From: Andeanibacterium sp036384795
GTDB taxonomy: Bacteria > Pseudomonadota > Alphaproteobacteria > Sphingomonadales > Sphingomonadaceae
DNA: 36,920 nucleotides
NCBI GenBank assembly: GCA_036384795.1
Contig: DASVLP010000035.1
Location: 1 to 36,920, forward strand
Direction: 5' to 3'
Shown: piece after piece, positions 25,167 to 32,798 of the stretch
Position numbering within the stretch: position 1 is the first letter of the stretch
Layout: each line of letters starts with the position of its first letter
The notes under the pieces: model-generated
Told to the model about the DNA's origin: nothing
The model's database searches: none
What the model saw: the letters and a program-made list of their open reading frames with translations, nothing else
Made by a program: the position numbers and the translations under genes

Positions 25167-25325
25167 CTAGCTTTCCGGCGCCGGTTTGGGAAGGGCGCTG
25201 TCGTCTTCCGTGGCGTCATCGGCTCGCCAGGCGCGCGCCTGCGCCTTGCGGCGCTTCAGGTTCTCGCGCAGCTTCGCGGCGAGGCGCTCCTCGCGGTTGG
25301 GTTTGGGAGGTTTCTCGGCCATCAT
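25167..25325 (-). CDS. Small, highly basic hypothetical protein
   Basis: 52 residues on the minus strand, beginning with tandem ATG codons (25325 and 25322) and ending TAG at 25167. The sequence starts MMAEKPPKPNREERLAAKL and continues with REN-LKRRK-AQAR, so nearly half of residues 8-34 are Lys, Arg or Glu in a probable single amphipathic helix. The C-terminus is acidic and Pro-rich (DDATEDD, then PKPAPES). There is no signal or membrane segment. It sits 38 bases upstream of gpmA on the same strand. I recall short proteins of this type in other sphingomonads but know of no function. Coding potential rests on the amino-acid pattern and position. Confidence 0.6.
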   Translation of the reverse strand: MMAEKPPKPNREERLAAKLRENLKRRKAQARAWRADDATEDDSALPKPAPES

Positions 25326-25436
25326 GTGTCAGGCTTGCCGCAAGGGAGCGCTGCTTGACAAGCCGCCGCGGCGCGGCCAATAGCGCGCCCCTGCCGCGAA
25401 GCGCCCCCGGGCCCTTCCGCACGCCCGAAATGGCAG

Positions 25437-25511
<75 letters not shown>

Positions 25512-25532
25512 TTTCCTGAAATTTTGCCGCGC

Positions 25533-25823
25533 TCAGGCGCGCACGTCGGCCCATTCGGGGTGTTCGGCGAACTTGTCCGCGACGTACGGGCAGTGCGGCA
25601 GGATCTTGAAGCCTTGCGCGCGCGCGTCGGCGACCATCGCCTCGACCAGCAGCGCGGCGATTCCCTGGCCGCGCAGTGGCGCCGGGGTGAACGTGTGGTA
25701 GGCCGCGCGCGCGCCGTCCTGCGCGATCCATTCGAGCTTGGCTTCGTAAGGGCTGCCCGGCAACCGCGCCCGGTATTCGCCGCGATCGCCCTGTTCGCTG
25801 CGGCTGATGGTCAGGCCTTCCAC
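25533..25823 (-). CDS. Small GNAT-family N-acetyltransferase (COG2388 / NATD1-like)
   Basis: 96 residues. The GTG at 25823 is chosen because AGGAGA lies 7 bases upstream (minus strand, 25831-25836). The in-frame ATG at 25865 has no ribosome binding site and would leave only 9 bases to the divergent gene. The compact single-domain form matches the COG2388 group: AYHTFTPAPLRGQGIAALLV, where RGQGIA is the acetyl-CoA pyrophosphate loop, then FKILPHCPYVADKFAEHPEW. Its substrates are not known. It ends 21 bases after tRNA-Thr on the other strand. Confidence 0.85.
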   Translation of the reverse strand: MEGLTISRSEQGDRGEYRARLPGSPYEAKLEWIAQDGARAAYHTFTPAPLRGQGIAALLVEAMVADARAQGFKILPHCPYVADKFAEHPEWADVRA

Positions 25824-25874
25824 TCGACATTCTCCTGTCTTGCGCGTGACTGGCGGCTGTTCCATTGCCGCGCG

Positions 25875-26870
25875 ATGCGCTTCCTATCCGACAATGCCGC
25901 ATCGGTGCACCCCAAAGTCTGGGCGGCGATGCAGGCGGCGGACGAAGCCGACGCGCCCTACGACGGCGACAGGCTGTCGGCGCGGCTGGATCAGGCGGTC
26001 ACGGACTTGTTCGGCAAGGACTGCGCGGCGTTGTGGGTGGCGACCGGCACTGCGGCCAACTGCCTCGCGCTGGCGACGATGGTTGCGCCGCACGGCGGAG
26101 TGGTGTGCCACCGCGAAGCCCATATCGAAATGGACGAAGGCGGCGCGCCGGGGTTCTATCTCCACGGCGCGAAGCTGCTGCTTGCCGAAGGCGCGGGCGC
26201 CAAATTGACGCCGGATGCGATTGGCGCGGTGCTCGACGCGATCCGGCCCGACGTCCACCAGGTGCAGGCGCACGCGGTGTCCCTGACCCAGGCCAGCGAA
26301 TACGGGCTCAGCTATCGGCCTGACGAACTCGCGGCGATCGGCGAACTCGTCAGCGCGCGCGGCTTGAGGCTGCACATGGACGGCGCACGGTTCGCCAACG
26401 CGGTGGCGTTCCTCGGCTGCGATCCCGCCGACGCGGCGGGCCCGATCGATGCGATGAGCTTCGGCTGCGTGAAGAACGGCGGGCTCGGCGCCGAGGCGGT
26501 CGTGTTGTTCGATCCCGCGCTCGCCGATGTCGCCCGCTATCGCCGCAAGCGCGCGGGTCATCTGCAGTCGAAAGGTCGCTTCCTCGCCGCGCAAGTGCTC
26601 GCGTTGATCGAGGATGGCCTGTGGCTGCAGAACGCCCGTGCGGCCAACGCCGCCGCGCAGGAAATCGCCGGCGCGGCGGGTGCGCGCCTGCTGCATCCGG
26701 TCGAGGCGAACGAGCTGTTCGTGCGCTTGACCGTTCCGGAGCGCGAAGCTTTGCGCAGGCGGGGGTTCGGCTTCTACGACTGGGGCCCCGATGCGGCGCG
26801 TTTCGTCACCGCCTGGGACACACGCCTCGAAGATGCCGCCGCGCTCGCCAGCGCGATCGCCGCGCTGTGA
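25875..26870 (+). CDS. ltaE: Low-specificity L-threonine aldolase
   Basis: 331 residues, starting MRFLSDNAASVHPKVWAAM. PLP-dependent fold-type I enzyme splitting L-threonine or L-allo-threonine to glycine and acetaldehyde. Motifs: TGTAANCLALATM (phosphate cup), CHREAHIEMDEGGAP, LRLHMDGARFANAVAFL (the Asp that contacts PLP nitrogen), and the Schiff-base Lys200 in SFGCVKNGGLGAEAVV, a form shared with the Pseudomonas-type low-specificity enzymes. Length is normal. The stop overlaps the GTG start of the EamA gene (GTGA), so aldolase and exporter are probably co-expressed, which hints at amino-acid overflow handling. Confidence 0.92.
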   Translation: MRFLSDNAASVHPKVWAAMQAADEADAPYDGDRLSARLDQAVTDLFGKDCAALWVATGTAANCLALATMVAPHGGVVCHREAHIEMDEGGAPGFYLHGAKLLLAEGAGAKLTPDAIGAVLDAIRPDVHQVQAHAVSLTQASEYGLSYRPDELAAIGELVSARGLRLHMDGARFANAVAFLGCDPADAAGPIDAMSFGCVKNGGLGAEAVVLFDPALADVARYRRKRAGHLQSKGRFLAAQVLALIEDGLWLQNARAANAAAQEIAGAAGARLLHPVEANELFVRLTVPEREALRRRGFGFYDWGPDAARFVTAWDTRLEDAAALASAIAAL

Positions 26871-27787
26871 CTGCTCCTGTCGCCCGGCCGCACGCATTGC
26901 TGCGGCCGCAAGTGGCGGTGCCGTTCGCGCTCGCCGCGCTGATCTGGGGCTCGACCTGGTACGGGATCAAGTACCAGCTCGATGCCGCGCCGCCGCTGTG
27001 GTCGGTCACCTGGCGTTTCCTGCTCGCCGCGGCGGGGATGTTCGTGCTCGCCTCGGTTCGCCGCGAAACCTGGCGGATGCCGCGCGGCGGGCATCTGTTC
27101 GCGCTCGGCGTCGGGGTGCTGCAGTTCTTCTGCAACTACGTGCTCGTCTACCAGGCGGAGCTGTACCTCACGTCGGGCGTGGTCGCGGTGCTCTACGCGC
27201 TGATGATCCCGGTCAATGCGGTGCTCGCGCATGTGGTGCTGGGCGAGCGGGTAACCGCGCGCTTCCTGCTCGGCGGCGCGGTCGGGCTCGCAGGCACCGC
27301 GCTGCTGCTGCTTCACGAAGTCCGCAGCGCGCCGCTCCACGGGCTCGTCTGGCTCGGGCTTGCGCTGACCGCGGTCGGCATCGTGACCGCTTCGGGCGCG
27401 AACGTGATCCAGGCGCTTCCCGCCGCGCGGCGCCAGCCGATCGTCGTGCTGCTCGCCTGGGCGATGCTCTACGGCGCGCTGTTCGATGCCGCGCTCGCCG
27501 CGGGCATCGACGGAGCGCCGGTACTGCCGCTCGACCCGCATTATCTCGGCGCGGTCGCCTATCTCGCGGTGTTCGGCTCGGTGATTGCGTTCCCGCTCTA
27601 TTTTCAGTTGATCCGTGAGCTCGGCGCTGGCCGCGCAGCCTATCTCAATGCGGTGGTCCCGGTGATCGCGATGGTGTTCTCGACCGTGCTCGAAGGCTAT
27701 CGCTGGGACACGCTGGCGGTGGCGGGGGCGGCCCTCGCGGTGCTCGGCACGGTGCTTGCGCTCAGGGCGCGCAGCCCCTCGCGGTAA
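26867..27787 (+). CDS. EamA/DMT-family transporter
   Basis: 306 residues from a GTG at 26867 that overlaps the aldolase stop by four bases. Ten hydrophobic segments form two EamA repeats. The first starts AALIWGSTWYGIKY (the usual DMT entry motif with WGSTW). The second contains FGSVIAFPLYFQLIRELGAGRAAYLN and VPVIAMVFSTVLEGYRW, the typical C-terminal block. Inner-membrane exporter of the drug/metabolite superfamily; the cargo is unknown, and the aldolase partner makes a small amino acid plausible. Its last 91 bases overlap the 3' end of the convergent SDR gene. Confidence 0.92.
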   Translation: MTAPVARPHALLRPQVAVPFALAALIWGSTWYGIKYQLDAAPPLWSVTWRFLLAAAGMFVLASVRRETWRMPRGGHLFALGVGVLQFFCNYVLVYQAELYLTSGVVAVLYALMIPVNAVLAHVVLGERVTARFLLGGAVGLAGTALLLLHEVRSAPLHGLVWLGLALTAVGIVTASGANVIQALPAARRQPIVVLLAWAMLYGALFDAALAAGIDGAPVLPLDPHYLGAVAYLAVFGSVIAFPLYFQLIRELGAGRAAYLNAVVPVIAMVFSTVLEGYRWDTLAVAGAALAVLGTVLALRARSPSR

Positions 27788-28530
27788 GTGGGATAGCGCA
27801 GCCGCCAGCCGAGCACGCGCTTGGCCTTGCCGTTCGCCACGCGGCGGTTCTCCGAATAGAATGCCCGCGCCTGCGGTGAGAGGCCGGCGTCGTCGAGCGA
27901 TTGCAGCGGCGGCGGCGCCAAGCCGAGCAGGCGGCAGGCCTCCTCGATCACCGCATTCTGGCTGCAGGGCTCGTCGTCGGCGAGGTTGTAGGCGCCCGCG
28001 GGAGCATCCAGCGCCGCGATCACCCCGCTGGCGATGTCGTCCACATACACCCGGCTGAACACCTGGGCGGGCAAGTCGATGCGCCTGGCCTTGCCTTCGC
28101 CGATCCGCTCCAGCGCGCTGCGCCCCGGTCCGTAGATTCCGGGCAGGCGAAACACCCGGGCGCCCAGTTGCATCCATTGTGAGTCGGTTTCGGCGCGTTG
28201 TGACCGCCGTCCGGCCCCGATTCCCGCCGTCTCGTCGACCCACGCGCCGCCGGTATCGCCATAGACTCCGGTCGAGGACAGGTAGCCGAGCCATCCGCCG
28301 TGGCTGCGGAGCGCCTCGCCGTAGCGGATGAGCACCGGATCGTTCGCTCCGGGCGGAACCGAGGAAAGGACATGGCTTGCCTGTCCGAGCGCGGCATTCA
28401 CCGCCTCGCGGTCGTCGAACGCGAGGTTTCCTGCGCTTCCGGTCGCGTCGATCCGCCAACCGGCCGCGCGCAGCCGGTCTGCGATCCGCGAGGCGGCGTA
28501 GCCCAGGCCGAAGATCAGCATCTGCTCCAT
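27697..28530 (-). CDS. NAD(P)-binding SDR / NAD-dependent epimerase-like protein
   Basis: 277 residues. An atypical extended SDR: MLIFGLGYAASRIADRL is the nucleotide-binding turn (GxGYxxxxxA). YLSSTGVYGDTGGAWVDE holds the Ser and Tyr of the active region, and VFRLPGIYGPGRSALERI and RVYVDDIASGVIAALD follow in normal order. The family match ends near RYPTYREGLRAL, and the last 20 or so residues (Ser/Thr/Ala-rich) run antisense into the EamA gene before a TAG at 27697. Annotated members include YeeZ-like NAD-dependent epimerases of unknown substrate. It diverges from pepN at 28582. Confidence 0.88.
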   Translation of the reverse strand: MEQMLIFGLGYAASRIADRLRAAGWRIDATGSAGNLAFDDREAVNAALGQASHVLSSVPPGANDPVLIRYGEALRSHGGWLGYLSSTGVYGDTGGAWVDETAGIGAGRRSQRAETDSQWMQLGARVFRLPGIYGPGRSALERIGEGKARRIDLPAQVFSRVYVDDIASGVIAALDAPAGAYNLADDEPCSQNAVIEEACRLLGLAPPPLQSLDDAGLSPQARAFYSENRRVANGKAKRVLGWRLRYPTYREGLRALSASTVPSTARAAPATASVSQR

Positions 28531-28581
28531 CGCGCCCTTCTAGCCTCTGGAATTGCCGCCGAAAGCACCTAAGACGAGGCC

Positions 28582-31218
28582 ATGGATATCCTCAGCAATC
28601 CCGAAATGGCTGATGCGGTGGTCGAACCGCCGCATGGCCCCACCGCGATCCGCCGCGAAGACTATCGCCCGTTCCCCTGGCGCGTGCCCGAAATCGGCCT
28701 GAACTTCACCCTCGGGCTCGAAAAGACGAGGGTGCAGGCGAAGCTCATGGTCGAGCCGAACCCCGCGGCCGAGGCCGACGACGTGCTGCGCCTCAACGGC
28801 GACGGCCTGACCCCGCTCGGCGTGTGGGTGGATGGTGCCCTGTCCAACGATTGGACGATCGACGGCGGCGACCTGTTGATTCCGCTCAGCGGCGACAAGC
28901 ACGAGATCGGCATCGACACCGAAATCGATCCTTCGGCCAACAGCCGGCTCGAAGGGCTGTATGCCTCGAACGGCATGCTCTGCACCCAGTGCGAGGCTGA
29001 AGGGTTCCGGCGGATCACGTTCTTCCCCGATCGCCCGGACGTGCTGTCGACATACCGCGTGCGCATGCAGGGCGACAAGGCGCGATTCCCGGTGCTCTTG
29101 TCCAACGGCAATTGCGAAAGCTCGGGCGAGAACGGCGACGGCACGCATTGGGCCGAATGGCACGATCCGTGGCCGAAGCCGTGCTATCTGTTCGCGCTGG
29201 TCGCCGGCGATCTCGTCGCCAACCGCGACAGCTTCACCACGATGAGCGGGCGCGAAGTCGCGCTGGCGATCTGGGTGCGGGAAGGCGATCTGCCGCGCAC
29301 CGACCACGCGATGCGCTCACTGAAGCGCGCGATGAAGTGGGACGAGGAAGTGTTCGGCCGCGAATACGATCTCGACGTGTTCAACATCGTGGCGGTCAGC
29401 GATTTCAACATGGGCGCGATGGAGAACAAGGGCCTCAACGTCTTCAACACCCGCTATGTGCTCGCCGACCCGGAGACTGCGACCGACGGCGATTACGACG
29501 CGATCGAAGGGGTGATCGCGCACGAATACTTCCACAACTGGTCGGGCAACCGGGTGACCTGCCGCGACTGGTTCCAGCTCAGCCTGAAGGAAGGCTTCAC
29601 CGTGCTGCGCGACCAGTTGTTCAGCCAGGACATGGGCAGCGCGGCGGTCAAGCGGATCGAGGACGTGCGGGTTCTGCGCGCGGTGCAGTTTCCCGAAGAT
29701 TCGGGGCCGCTCGCGCATCCGATCCGGCCCGATTCGTACCAGGAGATCTCGAACTTTTACACTTCGACCGTCTACAACAAGGGCGCCGAAGTGATCCGGA
29801 TGATGCGCACGATTGCCGGGCCCGAGCGTTTCCGCAAAGGGTGCGATCTCTATTTCGCGCGCAACGACGGCACCGCGGCGACGTGCGAGGATTTCGTCGG
29901 CGCGATCGAGGATGGCGCGGGGCTGGACCTGTCGCAGTTCCGCCTGTGGTACAGCCAGGCGGGAACGCCCAAGGTGACGGTCGAGCAGGAACAGCGGGGC
30001 GATATCGCCGTAGTCCGCCTGCGCCAGACGGTGCCGCCCACTCCGGGACAACCTGACAAGCAGCCAATGGTAGTGCCGCTGCGGCTCGCGCTGTTCGACC
30101 GCGAAACCGGCCGGCATCGCGGCGAGGAGCTGGTCGTTCTCGACCGGGTCCAGGCGGAGTTGAGCTTTCCTGGATTCGCGGCTCCGCCGGTGCTGTCGAT
30201 CAACCGCGGGTTCTCCGCGCCGGTCGCGGTCGAACGCGAGCTGGCGCGCGAGGACCTGGTGTTCCTCGCCGGCCACGATGACGATCCGTTCGCCCGCTAC
30301 GAAGCGATGCAGGAGCTGGTCGTCGGGCATCTGACGCAGGTGCTCGGCGGGTTTCTGTCCGACCGCCAGCGCGAGGCGGGCTACGAAGCGATCGGCGAAG
30401 CGCTTGCTTCGGCGCTCGACGATCCCGCGCTCGACGACCTGATGCGCGGCGAGCTGATGATCCTTCCGGGGCAGAGCTATCTTTCGGAGCAGTTCCTGGT
30501 CTCGGATCCGGGCGCGATCCACGCCGAGCGCGAAGGACTGAAATCCTGGCTCGGCAAGCGGCTCGAGGATCGCCTGACGGCGCTGCACGAACGCGCCAGC
30601 GCGATTGTCTACAGCCTCGACCCGTCCGCTCGGGGCGCGCGCAAGGTGAAGGCCCAGGCGCTCACCTACCTTGCGGCGGCCAACCCGGCGCTCGCCGCCG
30701 AGCTCGCCGCCCGGCAATATCGTGCGGCCGACAACATGACCGACCGGCAGAGTGCGCTCTCGGTGCTCGCCGGCCTCGGCGCGCGCGAACGCGACGAGCT
30801 GCTGGCCGACTTCCACGCCCGCTACGCGGGCAACGCGCTGGTGATCGACAAATGGTTCAGCCTCCAGTCGGGCTCGCTCCATCCGGACGTGCTCGCGCAA
30901 GTCCGGGCATTGGCGAGCCACGTCGATTTCACCATCCGCAACCCCAATCGGGTGCGCTCGCTCTACATGCCGTTCACCGGGACTGCGCTTGGCTTCCACG
31001 CGCCGGGCGGCGAGGGCTACCGGATGCTCGGCGACCTGATCCTGCAGCTCGACCCGCTCAATCCGCAGACCGCCGCCCGGTTCGTGCCGCCGCTCGGGCG
31101 CTGGCGGCGGGTCGAGCCGCAGCGCTCGGCGCTGATGCGCGCGGAACTCGAACGGATCGCCTCCGCGCCCGGGCTCTCGCGCGACACTTACGAGCAGGCG
31201 AGCAAGAGCCTCTCTTGA
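28582..31218 (+). CDS. pepN: Aminopeptidase N (M1 family)
   Basis: 878 residues, of the usual PepN size. Zinc aminopeptidase removing N-terminal residues from peptides. The sequence has an N-terminal beta domain (about 1-195), the exopeptidase motif GAMEN (278-282), the zinc motif HEYFHNW (314-320; His314, Glu315, His318) and the third ligand Glu337 in LKEGFTVLRDQLFSQDMGS. The conserved TSTVYNKGAEVIRMM tract with the transition-state Tyr follows. Beta and helical C-terminal domains follow (about 430-878), closing with RVRSLYMPF. There is no signal peptide, so it is cytosolic as expected. Its stop overlaps the TTG start of pgeF. Confidence 0.97.
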   Translation: MDILSNPEMADAVVEPPHGPTAIRREDYRPFPWRVPEIGLNFTLGLEKTRVQAKLMVEPNPAAEADDVLRLNGDGLTPLGVWVDGALSNDWTIDGGDLLIPLSGDKHEIGIDTEIDPSANSRLEGLYASNGMLCTQCEAEGFRRITFFPDRPDVLSTYRVRMQGDKARFPVLLSNGNCESSGENGDGTHWAEWHDPWPKPCYLFALVAGDLVANRDSFTTMSGREVALAIWVREGDLPRTDHAMRSLKRAMKWDEEVFGREYDLDVFNIVAVSDFNMGAMENKGLNVFNTRYVLADPETATDGDYDAIEGVIAHEYFHNWSGNRVTCRDWFQLSLKEGFTVLRDQLFSQDMGSAAVKRIEDVRVLRAVQFPEDSGPLAHPIRPDSYQEISNFYTSTVYNKGAEVIRMMRTIAGPERFRKGCDLYFARNDGTAATCEDFVGAIEDGAGLDLSQFRLWYSQAGTPKVTVEQEQRGDIAVVRLRQTVPPTPGQPDKQPMVVPLRLALFDRETGRHRGEELVVLDRVQAELSFPGFAAPPVLSINRGFSAPVAVERELAREDLVFLAGHDDDPFARYEAMQELVVGHLTQVLGGFLSDRQREAGYEAIGEALASALDDPALDDLMRGELMILPGQSYLSEQFLVSDPGAIHAEREGLKSWLGKRLEDRLTALHERASAIVYSLDPSARGARKVKAQALTYLAAANPALAAELAARQYRAADNMTDRQSALSVLAGLGARERDELLADFHARYAGNALVIDKWFSLQSGSLHPDVLAQVRALASHVDFTIRNPNRVRSLYMPFTGTALGFHAPGGEGYRMLGDLILQLDPLNPQTAARFVPPLGRWRRVEPQRSALMRAELERIASAPGLSRDTYEQASKSLS

Positions 31219-31997
31219 GCGATCCCCGCGCGCACGAGGAAGTCGAAGTCATCCGCGCCGCCGGGCTCGAAAGCGTGCCGCACGGCTTTCTCGGGCGGCG
31301 CGGCGGCGTGTCGAAGGGCGACGTTGCCGGGCTCAATGTCGGGCTCGGCTCGGGCGACGATCCGGCCGCGACCGTCGAGAATCGCCGCCGCGCCGCCGCG
31401 GCGGTGCTGCCGGGTGCGAGGCTGGTCGGGTTGCACCAGTATCACTCGGCCGAGTGCGTGACGGTCACCGAGCCGTGGGACGATACGCGCCGGCCGCGCG
31501 CGGATGCGCTGGTCACCGCGCAGCCGGGCCTATTGCTCGGCATATTGACCGCGGATTGCGCCCCGGTCCTGCTCGCAGACAACGAAGCGGGCGTAGTCGG
31601 CGCCGCCCATGCCGGCTGGCGCGGCGCGCATGGCGGCGTTGTTGAAGCGGCAGTCGAAGCGATGATTGCGCTGGGCGCACGGCGCGAGCGGATCGCCGCC
31701 GCGGTCGGGCCGTGCATCGGCCAGGCAAGCTACGAAGTGGGCGATGATTTCCGCGCGCAGTTCGCGGACCAGGACGAACGGTTCTTCGCCCCGGGGCGGC
31801 CGGGTCACCGGCAGTTCGGTCTCGCCGGCTATGTCGAGGGACGTCTCGCCGGTGCGGGGGTCGGCCGGATCGCGCGGCTCGAGCTCGACACTTATGCCGA
31901 CCCGGCGCGCTTCTATTCCTACCGGCGCTCGGTTCACGCCGGGGAGCCCGCCTACGGACGGCAATTCTCGCTGATCGGCTTGCCGGTTCCGGGCTAG
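31215..31997 (+). CDS. pgeF: PgeF/YfiH-type multicopper-fold purine nucleoside phosphorylase (DUF152)
   Basis: 260 residues with a TTG start (31215) that overlaps the pepN stop (TTGA). Family hallmarks: PHGFLGRRGGVSKGDVAGLNVG at the N-terminus, VGLHQYHSAECVTV, LTADCAPVLLAD and AAHAGWRGAHGGVVEAAVEAM, which supply the His/Cys metal-binding site, and AVGPCIGQASYEVG. It was formerly called polyphenol oxidase or laccase domain protein. Related enzymes (LACC1/YfiH) are known for purine nucleoside phosphorolysis or deamination and for peptidoglycan amino-acid editing. Which activity applies here is undecided. Translational coupling to pepN is the main context. Confidence 0.9.
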   Translation: MSDPRAHEEVEVIRAAGLESVPHGFLGRRGGVSKGDVAGLNVGLGSGDDPAATVENRRRAAAAVLPGARLVGLHQYHSAECVTVTEPWDDTRRPRADALVTAQPGLLLGILTADCAPVLLADNEAGVVGAAHAGWRGAHGGVVEAAVEAMIALGARRERIAAAVGPCIGQASYEVGDDFRAQFADQDERFFAPGRPGHRQFGLAGYVEGRLAGAGVGRIARLELDTYADPARFYSYRRSVHAGEPAYGRQFSLIGLPVPG

Positions 31998-32205
31998 GCG
32001 GAAAGCCGTAGCAAAAGCGCCAAAATGCCTGTTGGCATCGCTGGCCCGCTCGTCTATCAGCCCGCCCAAGTCGGCACCGATAGCGGGTTTCCCAAGTCTT
32101 GCATTCGGTGCACGCGGCGGGATTTCCTGGCGCGCGGCGGTTTCGAATTTCAGGCTCAGCAGGCGGACGCTGCCGCTTGCGGCCTTGGCAAGCAAGGCAG
32201 GGTTG

Positions 32206-32781
32206 ATGGCGGATATGAGTGGAACTGCGGCTCCGGAGGCGCTCCCCGGAACGGAGGGCGACGGAGTCCGGAGGCGCGACTTTATCAATATTGCCGCGAT
32301 CAGTGCGGCGGGCGTCGGCGGGATCGCCACGCTGGTTCCGCTGGTCAGCCAGATGTGGCCGTCGGCCGACGTGCTCGCAGAGAGCTCGACCGACGTTGAC
32401 CTCACCGGGATCATGCCAGGGCAGGCGATCAAGGCGGTGTTCCGCAAGCAGCCGCTGTTCATCCATAACCTGACACCGAAGGAAATCGCCGAGGCGGACG
32501 CGGTTCCGCTGTCCGAACTGCGCGACCCGCAGACGCTGGAGGAGCGGACCAAGGAAGGCCACACCAACTGGCTGATCATGATCGGCGTGTGCACGCACCT
32601 CGGCTGCATTCCGCTGGGCGTCGGCGAGGGCGAGCCGAAGGGCGAGTTCGACGGCTATTTCTGCCCGTGTCACGGTTCGCAATACGACAGCGCCGGGCGC
32701 ATCCGCAAAGGCCCCGCGCCGAAGAACCTGGTGGTGCCCGATTACAAATTCACTTCCGACACCACCGTGACGGTCGGCTGA
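32206..32781 (+). CDS. petA: Ubiquinol-cytochrome c reductase Rieske iron-sulfur subunit
   Basis: 191 residues from the ATG at 32206 (AGGCAGGG upstream). An earlier in-frame start adds Ser/Arg-rich, non-family sequence. A twin-arginine-like RRRDFIN motif precedes the single membrane helix (AAISAAGVGGIATLVPLV), which stays uncleaved as the anchor. The [2Fe-2S] ligands are CTHLGC (129-134) and CPCH (153-156), in the usual GSxYD context (HGSQYDSAGRIRKGPAP). First gene of petABC, encoding the proton-translocating bc1 complex. The 208-base gap upstream presumably contains the operon promoter, but I could not identify convincing -35/-10 elements. Confidence 0.96.
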   Translation: MADMSGTAAPEALPGTEGDGVRRRDFINIAAISAAGVGGIATLVPLVSQMWPSADVLAESSTDVDLTGIMPGQAIKAVFRKQPLFIHNLTPKEIAEADAVPLSELRDPQTLEERTKEGHTNWLIMIGVCTHLGCIPLGVGEGEPKGEFDGYFCPCHGSQYDSAGRIRKGPAPKNLVVPDYKFTSDTTVTVG

Positions 32782-32798
32782 GGCGAAAGAGAGGGGTC

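Noticed and set aside
25824..25865. Extended start (ATG 25865) for the GNAT protein.
   Set aside because: It has no ribosome binding site and adds 14 residues without family match. The GTG at 25823 has a good AGGAGA at proper spacing.
26774..28459. A minus-strand open frame of about 560 codons across the EamA transporter and SDR genes.
   Set aside because: It has an Arg-rich shadow composition with no domain pattern. Both real genes there have clear family motifs in other frames.
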